Source: Gemmatimonadota bacterium (GTDB taxonomy: Bacteria > Latescibacterota > UBA2968). From it: DNA of 64,000 nt. The notes beneath the pieces were generated by a model that had not been told where the DNA came from, did not search any database, and saw nothing but the letters and a program-made list of their open reading frames with translations. Every line of letters starts with the position of its first letter. Within the stretch, counting starts at the first letter, position 1. Location: NCBI GenBank assembly GCA_009838845.1, contig VXRD01000155.1:23046-87045 (forward strand), in the 5' to 3' direction. Shown one piece after another: positions 16,062 through 24,901 of the stretch. The position numbers and the translations under genes were made by a program.

Positions 16062-17230
16062 CAGCGGTTCCCTCCCAGGTCACCTCTGGTCCACAAGTCC
16101 CCCAAGCTATAACGCTTCAACCACTCGGTAAGGTCGGCCTTGTCAAGTCGGTGCATTTCCGTCTGGCTGTCGTGCTTTTCGCAGACTACGACGCTCTCCG
16201 GCGTATCGGTCAAGGTGTCCACAAGCATGTCGGAGTGGGTTGTGACGATAAGCTGGCACCTTTGCGATGCCTCTCGCAACAGATCGCCGAGGACTGGCAG
16301 AACGTCGGGATGCAAGCCCAGTTCCGGCTCTTCAATACACACCAGTGGTGGGGGATTCGGGTGGCAAAGGATAGATAGCAGGCACAGAAAGCGTAGCGTA
16401 CCATCGGATAATCGCGTTGCTGGAACCATGATATTTTTTTCCTGGACGAAGACCTGAACCGTTCCGCCTTCAATACTGATGTCCAGATCAATCACGCCTT
16501 CGTAGAGTTGGCGCATGGTTTCCAGTATGCGATCTTTGACTTTTGGCTCCCGCTTCAACCGATTCAGCACCAGTCCCAGGTTTCTTCCATCTTCGAGCAA
16601 AAAGTCGTTGGGCAGATCTGCTGGTTGTGGCTGACGCGGTGGCGTGTGGCGACCAAAGGAACTCTCGCGATAGAGTCGCATGCGGTCAAATGTCTCGCCA
16701 AGCCATGTCAACTCCGGATATTGGTCCGGGTCCTTCCGCTGTGCAAGAATGGATTGCTGCAGATTGATCTGTTCCAGGACTAATGGATGGCGCGTTTCAT
16801 CACTCTTGTACGACTCACCACTGTAATTCAGAAGGGCGTTACCGCCCATTAACTCGTAATAGATATAGGGCTTTGGTTCAGAGCTGTATGCCTCTTCTAT
16901 CAGTTCTTCTATCAACTCGAATAGCTGGCCCCTCTCTGCAATCCCGAGGGAATATCGTAGCGGTTTCTTCGGGTTATCCAGAATCACTTCGATATGGGCC
17001 GACGATGCTCTGGGGTCACCTCGCCAAAGCCAGTCGCGGATGCCTCCACCTTCTCGAATTGGGATCGTGAGATCTCTGGGCGTGGCTTTTAGCAGGCCAA
17101 TCGCCTCGATAAGATTGGATTTTCCGGAGCCGTTGGGGCCGATAAGAACATTCAGGGGACGAAGTTCCAGTGCTTCGGTATCAGGCCCGAAGGAGAGCAG
17201 ATTTTTCAGTTGGATGCGCTCTATAAACAT
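16058..17230 (-). CDS. AAA family ATPase (AAA_21, ABC/SMC-like)
   Basis: 390 residues. Walker A G-P-N-G-S-G-K-S (31-38) follows an SMC/RecF-like start F-I-E-R-I-Q-L-K-N-L. The ABC signature is L-S-D-G-T-L-R-F-L, Walker B is L-V-C-I-E-E-P-E-L-G-L-H-P-D, and the switch histidine is in T-T-H-S. The middle is an irregular insertion instead of a long coiled coil, as in overcoming-lysogenization-defect-like ATPases. It probably dimerises on ATP and controls the coupled DUF4276 protein. Ribosome site AAGGACG. About 115 nt separate it from the sulfatase gene upstream and about 60 nt lie between DUF4276 and the GH117-like gene, so the pair reads as a two-gene insertion into a carbohydrate locus. Confidence 0.88.
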   Translation of the reverse strand: MFIERIQLKNLLSFGPDTEALELRPLNVLIGPNGSGKSNLIEAIGLLKATPRDLTIPIREGGGIRDWLWRGDPRASSAHIEVILDNPKKPLRYSLGIAERGQLFELIEELIEEAYSSEPKPYIYYELMGGNALLNYSGESYKSDETRHPLVLEQINLQQSILAQRKDPDQYPELTWLGETFDRMRLYRESSFGRHTPPRQPQPADLPNDFLLEDGRNLGLVLNRLKREPKVKDRILETMRQLYEGVIDLDISIEGGTVQVFVQEKNIMVPATRLSDGTLRFLCLLSILCHPNPPPLVCIEEPELGLHPDVLPVLGDLLREASQRCQLIVTTHSDMLVDTLTDTPESVVVCEKHDSQTEMHRLDKADLTEWLKRYSLGDLWTRGDLGGNRW

Positions 17231-17344
17231 GTTTCGTCCTTGTTCATCAGCTTGCTTTCGGGTTCTTGCATGCGAATTAATAACACGCGATGCTCAGGTG
17301 TCAAGAGAATACAGCGAACGGCTGATCGCTTTTTAATGCCCATC

Positions 17345-18883
17345 TCACGACCTCTGATGATAAATATCCAGTAGTTTTTCGGAGAGCGATTCGACGAGGT
17401 GGCGGTGTTGTTCTGATGCGATGAGGTTCTGGCGCTCGTCTTCTGTGGGGTTGTCTTTTAAGTTGAAGAGGGCGTGGTGTTTTAATTCGTCTTCTGTAAT
17501 GAGTTCTTGTCCGACGATCAATTTCCAATCGCCATCTCGCAGCGAGAGCATGGGCCCCATGATGTAGTCGTCGTGGAGGACGAGGGGGTGGGGTTCAAAT
17601 TCATCATCCTGTAGGCCGGTGAGAAAGGGCGCGATGCTGGTGCTGTCTTCGGCGAATCCCGCGCGTGAGGATGCTTCGATGCCGACGAGGTCTGCGATGG
17701 ACAATATGAGGTCGTTGAGTCCATACGTGATGTGGCTGGTGCGCCCGGGGGTCGCGTCGTTGCCGTCGCCGATGTTGCCCTGTTTCCAGAAGGCGATTGT
17801 GGGCACGCGATGGCCGCCTTCGTGGATGTGGGCTTTGCGACCGCGGTAGTAGCCGCTGGATTCTTTGCCCGCGTTTTCCGCGCCGTTGTCGCTGGAGAAG
17901 ATAAAGAGGGTGTTGTCGATGAGTTTGTGGCCCGGGTTGCGCGGGTCGTCGTGGGTTTCGAGATAGTTGAGCAATTGACCGACTGCGACGTCGTTTTCGT
18001 ATATGAAGTCGAGGCGTTCGGGCGTGTTGTGCTCGCAGCCGCCGACCTGGTCGCGCTGTTTGCCCCATTCGGTGCTTTCCCAGCCATTGGGGTCGTTGGT
18101 GGTTGCGTGTGGGCGCGAGAGTTCGCGTTTGCCGTTTTTGAAGTGCGCCTGTCCCGTGATGGGTACGCCGTTGAGTGCGTCGCACGGTGTGTGGGGTGTG
18201 TGATTGGAATTGGCGGCGTAGTAGAGGAAGAAGGGTTGTTGTTTTGTGTCTTCTTCTGCGAGATGGGTGTCGAGAAAGCCAACGGCGTGCTGGAAGTTCA
18301 TGGACCCGGTTTTGTACAGGTCGTAACCCGAGATGTCGTGAGGGTTTTTGCCGGTTGCGCCGATGCAGCGGCGGTTTTCGATCCAGCCCGCATTGGCAGA
18401 GGTTCCATGGCTTCGGTTGGTGATGAAGTGGTAGTCAAAGCCGTGTTCTTCGGGGCAGTCGGTCAAGGGTTGGCGCACGTCTGCGTCGTCCCATCCCTCG
18501 GCGGGTGAGCCGTCGGATTTTGTGTAGGTCAGGCCCACGTGCCATTTGCCCGAGATGCCCGTGCGATATCCGGCTTCTTTGAGGATGGTGGCGAGTGTGG
18601 GCCGTTCTTTTTCGATGAGCGGCGGATAGTGGGGACCAAAGGCGACTTTGTGTTTGAGTTGCGTGCGCCAGCAATAGCGTCCGGTGAGGAGGGCGTAGCG
18701 CGTGGGAGTGCATACGGTTGATGGGGTATGTGCATCGGTAAAGCGCACGCCCAGGCGCGCGAGGCGTTCCAGGCTGGGGGTGTGAAGTTGTTCGTCGTCG
18801 CGGTTGCCGGTCCAGTCCTGATACGCGCTGGTGTCGCCCGTGCCCATGTCATCGACGAGGAAGATGATGATGTTGGGTTGCAT
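17345..18883 (-). CDS. Sulfatase
   Basis: 512 residues of family S1. P-N-I-I-I-F-L-V-D-D-M-G gives the metal aspartates Asp11 and Asp12, and C-T-P-T-R-Y-A-L-L-T-G-R-Y contains Cys58, the formylglycine precursor. S-G-K-W-H-V-G and F-S-S-D-N-G-A-E-N follow. Start chosen at the ATG at 18883 because AAGGAGACAC stands directly before it; the 36 extra in-frame codons upstream overlap the GH2 gene. The gene begins 8 nt after the GH2 stop, so they are one operon. No signal peptide, so a cytoplasmic exo-sulfatase acting with the GH2 enzyme is plausible. The exact substrate cannot be read from the sequence. Confidence 0.93.
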   Translation of the reverse strand: MQPNIIIFLVDDMGTGDTSAYQDWTGNRDDEQLHTPSLERLARLGVRFTDAHTPSTVCTPTRYALLTGRYCWRTQLKHKVAFGPHYPPLIEKERPTLATILKEAGYRTGISGKWHVGLTYTKSDGSPAEGWDDADVRQPLTDCPEEHGFDYHFITNRSHGTSANAGWIENRRCIGATGKNPHDISGYDLYKTGSMNFQHAVGFLDTHLAEEDTKQQPFFLYYAANSNHTPHTPCDALNGVPITGQAHFKNGKRELSRPHATTNDPNGWESTEWGKQRDQVGGCEHNTPERLDFIYENDVAVGQLLNYLETHDDPRNPGHKLIDNTLFIFSSDNGAENAGKESSGYYRGRKAHIHEGGHRVPTIAFWKQGNIGDGNDATPGRTSHITYGLNDLILSIADLVGIEASSRAGFAEDSTSIAPFLTGLQDDEFEPHPLVLHDDYIMGPMLSLRDGDWKLIVGQELITEDELKHHALFNLKDNPTEDERQNLIASEQHRHLVESLSEKLLDIYHQRS

Positions 18884-18891
18884 GTGTCTCC

Positions 18892-21114
18892 TTATTTCAT
18901 GTCGAGGAGTTGAACGCTCAGATAAGAGGGTCTTTGAGAGGGTAAGAGGATGGCGCAGATTGTGTTTTCGCCGGGGATCAGGAGGTCGCATTCGTCGGGA
19001 TGGAGCAGGGCGCAGGTTTCCGAGACGGGTGCGGAGTGCTGCCTGACGCGGAGGCTGCGGATGAGTTGGCCGTTGATGAAGATCTGGCAGTCGGCTGATG
19101 AAACGACGTAGAATAGGGGTTTATCGGGGCGTTGATTCAGGTCAATGGCGGTGCGGAGATAGATGGGAGCGTCTTCTGTTGTGCCATAAGGGCCTTTTCC
19201 CGCGTTCCAGGATGAATCGTCGAAGTGGGTTTGACACCAGTCGCCGCCGCAGTTTGGCAGGTTGGCGCGGGGCGAGGTGTGGATGGCGGGGAGAGGGGAT
19301 ACGTCGCCCGTGCTGTATCGCCATTCGGTGTGGGGACCGATGGTGGTTTCAAATTGCGGGGAATCCCAGAGTGTGGCGTGGATTTTGCCGAGTTCATCGG
19401 GGTCGATTTTGGAGATTTTGCGGTCGTAGGTGAGCCAGCCGTTGAGTTCGTGTTCGACGTCGGTGATCTGGGTATAGACGATGCCGTTGAGGGGGGTGAG
19501 GCCGACCATTGCGCGGAGGTTTTCGACCCAGAAGCGATAGTCGTCTTCCATTGCCTGTGGTGTTGGATATGTAGGGCGGGTGATGTCGTTGATGTGGTCG
19601 ATATGTTCGGATGGCTCTTCGTGGTCGTACCAGGTGTGACCCGGGATGCAGAGGTTGAATCCGCCCGCTTCGCCCAGGAGGACGATGCGGTCATTGGCGC
19701 TTTGTTGCCGCGCCGTGGCGGGGTAGAAGGTGTAGTCGTGTATGTCGCAGATGTCACCCGTGCCCATGTCGGCCCAGCCGCTGGCGCTGGTGACGAGGCG
19801 AGAGGGGTCGCGTTGTGCGACGTGGTCAGTGAGGCGTTCGGTGTCGTGCTGCCCCCAGCCTTCGTTGAAGATGATCCACTGGACAACACTGGGGTGGTTG
19901 TGCAGCCAGTCCATGATGTTGTCAAATTCGGTCTGCCATTGTTGTGCGGCTTCGGGGGTGACGCTTTGTCCAAATTTGGGCATGCAGACCATGTCTTGCC
20001 AGACCAATAGGCCGAGCCGGTCGCAGTGATAGTACCAGCGGTCGGGATGGGTTTTGACGTGTACGCGCACCATGTTGCAGGCGATTTGTTTGAGGTACTG
20101 GAGGTCGAAGAGGATGGCTTCGTCAGATGGCGGGGTGAGGATGCCGTCGGGCCAATAGCCCTGGTCCAGGGGTCCGAGTTGAAAGATGGGTTTGTCGTTG
20201 AGGAGGAAGCGTTTGATGCCGTTTTCGTCTTCGCCGATGGCTATTTTTCGCATGCCAAAGTAGCTGTCGATTGTGTCGATGGTTTCGCCGTTGTGTTGTA
20301 CTTTGACTTTGAGGTCGTAGAGGAAGGGATGGTCTGGATGCCAGGGTTTTGGATTTGGGATGCTGAGGGAGATGGTGCGGTCGGCCCGTCCGGTTGCTTC
20401 GGAGACTTGCTGGTTGCCGTCATAGGCGATTGTTTGAATTTGGCAGCCATTCAAGTTTTCGCCTGAGACAGTAATATCTATCTTTGCAGCGTCTATATCG
20501 GGTGTGAGGCGAAGGGTGCGGATGGATTGCTCTGGTAAGGCTTCGAGCCAGACGGTTTGCCAGATGCCGCCGGTGGGTTGATACCGAAATCCCTGGCGGT
20601 TTTCCGGCATGATTTGTTTGCCAAGGGCCTGGGCCTGTTGCTCGGTGGCGTCCCAGCAGGAGACGATGAGTTCGTTCGCGCCGTCTGTTAAATGGTCGGT
20701 GATGTCAAAGGTGAAGGGGTCGTACCCGCCGTGGTGTTGTCCCGCTTTTTCGCCGTTGATATAGGCACTGGTTTCCCAGTCGGATGCCTGAAAATGGAGG
20801 AGTACGCGTTTGTCCGCCCATGCGTCGGGAACAGTAATATTCCGACGATACCAGAGTCGCTGGTTCGGGCGGAGGATTTCCATGATGCCCGAGAGGGGGG
20901 CGTCTATGGCAAAGGGTACGAGGATTTGACCCTGATAGGTATCAGGGGCACTGGTGTTGCCGATGGGTTCGAGAGCGTAGTCCCACAAGCCGTTGAGGTT
21001 TTGCCAGTGCTGGCGCACCATTTGAGGGCGCGGGTGTTCTGGCAGGGCGTTATCGGGGGAGACGTTTTCCGCAAAAGGCGTTGAGATGTGTTTGGTCACG
21101 GGGTTCCAGGCCAT
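18892..21114 (-). CDS. Glycoside hydrolase family 2 (beta-galactosidase-like)
   Basis: 740 residues. Order: a sugar-binding jelly roll (about 30-195, with the W-E-T-S-A-Y-I-N-G and G-G-Y-D-P-F-T-F-D-I-T motifs), an immunoglobulin-like domain (about 200-290) and a TIM barrel from about 295. The barrel has I-I-F-N-E-G-W-G with the acid/base Glu418 and L-L-G-E-A-G-G-F with the likely nucleophile Glu482. The last about 120 residues form an added galactose-binding-like domain. Family activity is hydrolysis of beta-galactosides, glucuronides or mannosides; no signal peptide, so it acts in the cytoplasm. It starts 3 nt after the PhyH-HEAT stop and ends 8 nt before the sulfatase start, so it is the middle gene of a three-gene operon. 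Confidence 0.92.
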   Translation of the reverse strand: MAWNPVTKHISTPFAENVSPDNALPEHPRPQMVRQHWQNLNGLWDYALEPIGNTSAPDTYQGQILVPFAIDAPLSGIMEILRPNQRLWYRRNITVPDAWADKRVLLHFQASDWETSAYINGEKAGQHHGGYDPFTFDITDHLTDGANELIVSCWDATEQQAQALGKQIMPENRQGFRYQPTGGIWQTVWLEALPEQSIRTLRLTPDIDAAKIDITVSGENLNGCQIQTIAYDGNQQVSEATGRADRTISLSIPNPKPWHPDHPFLYDLKVKVQHNGETIDTIDSYFGMRKIAIGEDENGIKRFLLNDKPIFQLGPLDQGYWPDGILTPPSDEAILFDLQYLKQIACNMVRVHVKTHPDRWYYHCDRLGLLVWQDMVCMPKFGQSVTPEAAQQWQTEFDNIMDWLHNHPSVVQWIIFNEGWGQHDTERLTDHVAQRDPSRLVTSASGWADMGTGDICDIHDYTFYPATARQQSANDRIVLLGEAGGFNLCIPGHTWYDHEEPSEHIDHINDITRPTYPTPQAMEDDYRFWVENLRAMVGLTPLNGIVYTQITDVEHELNGWLTYDRKISKIDPDELGKIHATLWDSPQFETTIGPHTEWRYSTGDVSPLPAIHTSPRANLPNCGGDWCQTHFDDSSWNAGKGPYGTTEDAPIYLRTAIDLNQRPDKPLFYVVSSADCQIFINGQLIRSLRVRQHSAPVSETCALLHPDECDLLIPGENTICAILLPSQRPSYLSVQLLDMK

Positions 21115-21117
21115 CTC

Positions 21118-22527
21118 TCAAGCTACCTTTTTGGGTCTTCTTTGTGTTTGACCTCTGGGTTCGCTGTCCCAGCGCAGTGCCTGGAGGCGATGCATGGCGG
21201 CTCTGAGTGCTTCGGGCGTGCCGATGCGATAGAGGCCGTGTACCGCAAATCCGCGAACGTAGTGGTTGCCATCGCGCATGGCGTCTGCCAATTCGGGAAT
21301 GGCTTCTTCGGCATGGATGCCCAATCGCGCGAGGGAGAGGGCGGCATTGCGTCGCACAAAGTCGCTTTCATCCGTAGATAGGATGTCGGCGAGCGGGCGC
21401 ACGGCTTCCGTGCTGTTCTGACTGGTGGTGCCCAGGGATTCCGCGGCGTGTGCGCGTGTGTCTTCGTCGGTGTCCTGCAATAAGGCGATGAGGTCGGGCG
21501 TGGCTGAGTTTGCTCGCAAGCCCAGGTCGCCGAGTACATCGACTGCGCGCATGCGGATTTTTGGGTCCGGATTTTTGGTGAGTTCGATCAGTGCGGGTAC
21601 GGCAACTTCGCCGACGTTTGTGAATCCGTATCCGGCGTTTCGAGGTGGGGCTTCATCTTCCGTATCTTTGAGTGCGTCGATCATGGCGGGGATCGCTTTT
21701 TCGCCCTGTAATCCGAGGGTGTAGGACGCATTGAGGGCGGCGGCTTCGTCGGGGTTGGCGAGTTGCTCGCTCAGGGTTTGGATTGATGTCCCATTGCTCG
21801 CGTGTTCGGGTGCTTTGCCCAGGTGCCAGTCCCACATGGCCTGCCATGTCGGTTCTTGTGGGTCATCGGATGCGATCCATGTTTCGTCTCTGTGATCCCA
21901 TGTGGGTTCGGTAGGCTCGGTCATGCGCGTGAATAGGAATTTGACCATGTGGCGCGTGATCTCTGTGTAGTTGGCTTCTTTTTTGTGCAGGATGTCGTAG
22001 TGAATGAGTGCGACGGTTCCAGCCGGTCCGGATGTGAAGAGGTGTTCTCCTTCCTGGTCGCGGGCGGTGATGTATTGCGATCTGGGGGTTACGCTGGTCG
22101 GTCCCATTTCGCGGGGTGTGTCCTGGGGGTAATACATCGCCATCATCCAGCGGCAGTGGTGGTGCCGGCGGTTTTGGTCGGCGCAGAACCGGCTGTTGTG
22201 CAAGCTGTCTTTGTGCATGGTGCGCGCATCGCTACCCGGGCGGCTTTCGTGAACGTGGCGGTGCAGGTGCAGATAATAATCGGGTCCGAGGATGCTGGAA
22301 AATGCGCCGTGTACAATGGGGTGATCCCATACGTCTTGCAGTTCTGGTACGGCGGGGAGGAGGTTGTTACCGGGATTTCTGCCGCTGTTTTTTTCAAAGG
22401 ATTCATCGATGCGTTTATAGACTTTTTCGTGGAATCCCTCCGGGAAGTCGGGATGGAGGAGCAAATATCCGTCGCGGATGAATTGCTGCATTTGCTCGTC
22501 GGTCAATAAGACGGGTTTGTCTGCCAT
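21118..22527 (-). CDS. Phytanoyl-CoA dioxygenase-like protein with C-terminal HEAT repeats
   Basis: 469 residues. Residues 1-230 form a PhyH-type 2-oxoglutarate/Fe(II) oxygenase: the H-x-D pair is His105/Asp107 (M-H-K-D-S), and the later histidine is probably in L-I-H-Y-D-I-L-H before a basic residue. Residues from about 260 to 450 are four to five HEAT/PBS-lyase-type repeats, for example V-A-V-P-A-L-I-E-L-T-K-N-P-D-P-K-I-R-M-R-A-V-D-V-L-G-D-L-G. This fusion is unusual. The HEAT part may dock the oxygenase on a partner or substrate. Ribosome site AAGGAAAC. It is the first gene of the operon with GH2 and sulfatase, 93 nt after the other PhyH gene. Substrate unknown. Confidence 0.88.
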   Translation of the reverse strand: MADKPVLLTDEQMQQFIRDGYLLLHPDFPEGFHEKVYKRIDESFEKNSGRNPGNNLLPAVPELQDVWDHPIVHGAFSSILGPDYYLHLHRHVHESRPGSDARTMHKDSLHNSRFCADQNRRHHHCRWMMAMYYPQDTPREMGPTSVTPRSQYITARDQEGEHLFTSGPAGTVALIHYDILHKKEANYTEITRHMVKFLFTRMTEPTEPTWDHRDETWIASDDPQEPTWQAMWDWHLGKAPEHASNGTSIQTLSEQLANPDEAAALNASYTLGLQGEKAIPAMIDALKDTEDEAPPRNAGYGFTNVGEVAVPALIELTKNPDPKIRMRAVDVLGDLGLRANSATPDLIALLQDTDEDTRAHAAESLGTTSQNSTEAVRPLADILSTDESDFVRRNAALSLARLGIHAEEAIPELADAMRDGNHYVRGFAVHGLYRIGTPEALRAAMHRLQALRWDSEPRGQTQRRPKKVA

Positions 22528-22620
22528 GACAGTTTCCTTTCTGGTGTTATGGATGGTTGAATATATAAATATTTCATAATACCTCTATTTAATCAAGGAC
22601 ATTTTGTTTCTGAGCACATG

Positions 22621-23403
22621 CTACAATTGTAACGCGATACTGCCCCGATTTTTCTCGTTGAGTCTGTCCATGTAATCCCTGCGCTCAAAGAACTGGCTGG
22701 TGTCGTAGAGAAAGGCGTATTTGCCGTTCCGAGCACAGCCGGTTTCGAGGGCGACGCGGTTGATTTCGGCGATGTTGGGATAGGAGGGCCAGAGTATGCC
22801 TTCTTCGCAGTAGGAGGTGTCGATGAAGTAGCGTTTGTAAATGCCGCCGCCGGGTTTGGGTCGGCGGGCGTGTTGCAGGGCGGAGTGGACGATGATGATG
22901 GATCCGGGGGCCAAATTGTCGATGGTGCGCGAGCCGGGCAGGTCTTCGAATTGAAATTGGCGATAGGCGTCGTTGGCCATGACTTTTTTGTGGGTGCCGG
23001 GCATGACGAGGAGGTCGCCCACTTCGCCGTTCAGGCCGTCCATGTACATGAATACGTGTACCATCAGGTGCGAGCGATTTGTCTGGGGGAGTTGTGCATA
23101 ATCTTGATGCCACGCTACCCCGCGTTCTCCGGGCAGTTGCCATCGGGCGTGGATGTGGTGATGGACGAATTTTTTGCCATTCATCAGATCGGCCACGCGA
23201 TCGACAACACCGGGTTCAGATGTGAGGAGGCCGAGTTCTGGATACGCCATGAGCATGGGGCGTTCACCTTTTTCGCGGTCGATCATGAGTTGATCGACAT
23301 CGGCTTTGATTCGTTCGTTGAGGTCGTGGTCGAAGAGGCCTTCGAATACGAGGTATCCCTCTTCGTCGAATTGGGCGATGTCATCGGGTGTGAGATGGTT
23401 CAT
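22621..23403 (-). CDS. Phytanoyl-CoA dioxygenase family protein (PhyH)
   Basis: 260 residues, the normal PhyH length. The iron site is W-H-Q-D-Y (His99, Asp101) with the distal His178 in S-A-L-Q-H-A-R-R-P, where the arginine would hold 2-oxoglutarate. The double-stranded beta-helix hydroxylates or oxidises a small substrate, which I cannot name. Start chosen at the ATG at 23403, behind AAGGAGGACC and overlapping the stop of the sulfatase gene (ATGA). A longer in-frame reading of 150 codons upstream is only the shadow of the sulfatase. It is translationally coupled to the sulfatase at 23400. Confidence 0.93.
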   Translation of the reverse strand: MNHLTPDDIAQFDEEGYLVFEGLFDHDLNERIKADVDQLMIDREKGERPMLMAYPELGLLTSEPGVVDRVADLMNGKKFVHHHIHARWQLPGERGVAWHQDYAQLPQTNRSHLMVHVFMYMDGLNGEVGDLLVMPGTHKKVMANDAYRQFQFEDLPGSRTIDNLAPGSIIIVHSALQHARRPKPGGGIYKRYFIDTSYCEEGILWPSYPNIAEINRVALETGCARNGKYAFLYDTSQFFERRDYMDRLNEKNRGSIALQL

Positions 23404-24890
23404 GGGTCCTCCTTCAAATAGATGTACGCCAGATGCATATCGGGGTTGCCGTGGGCAAAGTTGCCGTCGCAGGCTCTGAGGAGTTGGCGTGCGAGTTGAT
23501 CGACTTTGTCGGGATATTCGACGGCGAGGTCGTTTTCTTCCCGGTAGTCGTCCAGGATGTTGTAGAGTTGAAAGCCGTTGGTTTTGTTGATGTGGCGCAA
23601 TTTCCAGCCATCGGCTGTGGTGAGGGCGGGACCCAGGCGCGATGAAAAGACGACGGGTGCATGGGGGCGTTGCTCTTTGCCCAAAAGGGTGGGTAAGAAG
23701 GATTCGCCGTCTTTTCCGCCGGGTGTTTCCTGCCCTATGAGATCGGATAGCGTGGGCATAAAATCGTAATTGGCGATCATGTGATCGGTTGTGCCGGGGG
23801 AGATGTGACCGGGCCAGCGCGCGATGTAGGGCAGGCGAGTGCCGCCTTCCCAACTCGTCCATTTGAGACCGGCCATGCCGTCGTTGCCGTTGAAGATGTC
23901 GCCGCTTTGTTCGGTTGTGTGCCGGGTGGTGATGTCGTCATAGCGGATGCCGTCGAGGTTTTGTCTTTTGACGGTGCGGCCTTGTTGTGCGGCGTAGATT
24001 TCGTGGCCGTTGTCAGAGCTGAAGAAGACGATGGTGTTGTCGGCAATGCCGAGCGCGTCGAGTTCGTCGAGGATGATGCCAACGGTGTCGTCGAGGCGAA
24101 GAATCATGGATGCGTATTCTTTTTCAAAGCCGGTGAGTTCTGGCGCGTCTTTTACGCCCGGGTGAATTTCGGGAACGGAGATGGGGCCGTGGGGCAGTTG
24201 TGAGGGATGGAAGAGGAAGAAGGGTTGGTGGCGATGTTTGCGGAGGAAATCGACGATTTTGTCGTTGAAGAGGTCCTGGGAGTAGGTGACTTTCCCGGTC
24301 ATGTCGTGGCGGATGGCCGCGTTTTCCGGGGATTCTGAACCGGGGTGGTTGCCGCAGTCGGGATGGGTGTTGCCGGGTATTTCGACGATGTCGCCATTTT
24401 CAAAGAGGAATGGCGGGTAGAAGCCGTGGCAGAGTTGATGGTCGTAGTAGCCGTAGTGGTAATCCCATCCATGCCGATGAATGCGTTCTGGCGTTGTGGC
24501 AAAGCCCCATTCGAGTTTGCCAATTTGTCCCGTGACATAGCCTGCGCGTTGTGCGATTTGTGCGAGGAAGACTTCGTCGGGGCGTTCTTGAAGGCCGGTG
24601 TTGTTGATGAGTTCGGCGATGTGTTCAAAGGTCATCGCGCCTTCGGCCATGGGGCGGTAGAGACCGCCTCTGGTGAAGGTCCATCGGCCCGCGTGTGCGT
24701 CGTGATAGCCGGTCATGAGGCTGGCGCGCGCCGGGGCGCAAAAGATGCAGCCATAGGCGCGGGTGAATTGCAAGCCTTCGCGGGCGAGGCGGTCAATATT
24801 GGGGGTTTGAAAGTGTTTTTGGCCGTAGCAGGAGAGCATGCCGCGGCCGAGGTCGTCGCCGTAGATGTAGATGATGTTGGGGTTGGACAT
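23400..24890 (-). CDS. Sulfatase
   Basis: 496 residues, family S1. P-N-I-I-Y-I-Y-G-D-D-L-G gives Asp12 and Asp13. The formylglycine motif is C-A-P-A-R-A-S-L-M-T-G with Cys51. F-F-S-S-D-N-G-H-E is the later metal-ligand block. A large insert with D-Y-H-Y-G-Y-Y-D-H suggests a specialised substrate pocket. Ribosome site AAAGGAATTT. It begins 11 nt after the Gfo/Idh gene stop and overlaps the PhyH gene by four bases, so the order is oxidoreductase, sulfatase, dioxygenase in one operon. No signal peptide. Confidence 0.92.
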   Translation of the reverse strand: MSNPNIIYIYGDDLGRGMLSCYGQKHFQTPNIDRLAREGLQFTRAYGCIFCAPARASLMTGYHDAHAGRWTFTRGGLYRPMAEGAMTFEHIAELINNTGLQERPDEVFLAQIAQRAGYVTGQIGKLEWGFATTPERIHRHGWDYHYGYYDHQLCHGFYPPFLFENGDIVEIPGNTHPDCGNHPGSESPENAAIRHDMTGKVTYSQDLFNDKIVDFLRKHRHQPFFLFHPSQLPHGPISVPEIHPGVKDAPELTGFEKEYASMILRLDDTVGIILDELDALGIADNTIVFFSSDNGHEIYAAQQGRTVKRQNLDGIRYDDITTRHTTEQSGDIFNGNDGMAGLKWTSWEGGTRLPYIARWPGHISPGTTDHMIANYDFMPTLSDLIGQETPGGKDGESFLPTLLGKEQRPHAPVVFSSRLGPALTTADGWKLRHINKTNGFQLYNILDDYREENDLAVEYPDKVDQLARQLLRACDGNFAHGNPDMHLAYIYLKEDP

Positions 24891-24901
24891 GGAAATTCCT
24901 T

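Noticed and set aside
18884..18991. 36-residue N-terminal extension of the sulfatase at 17345
   Set aside because: It overlaps the GH2 gene, is arginine-rich without signal character, and AAGGAGACAC marks the inner ATG.
23404..23862. 150-codon N-terminal extension of the PhyH protein at 22621
   Set aside because: It lies entirely inside the sulfatase gene in another frame, is arginine- and histidine-rich, and a strong ribosome site precedes the inner ATG.
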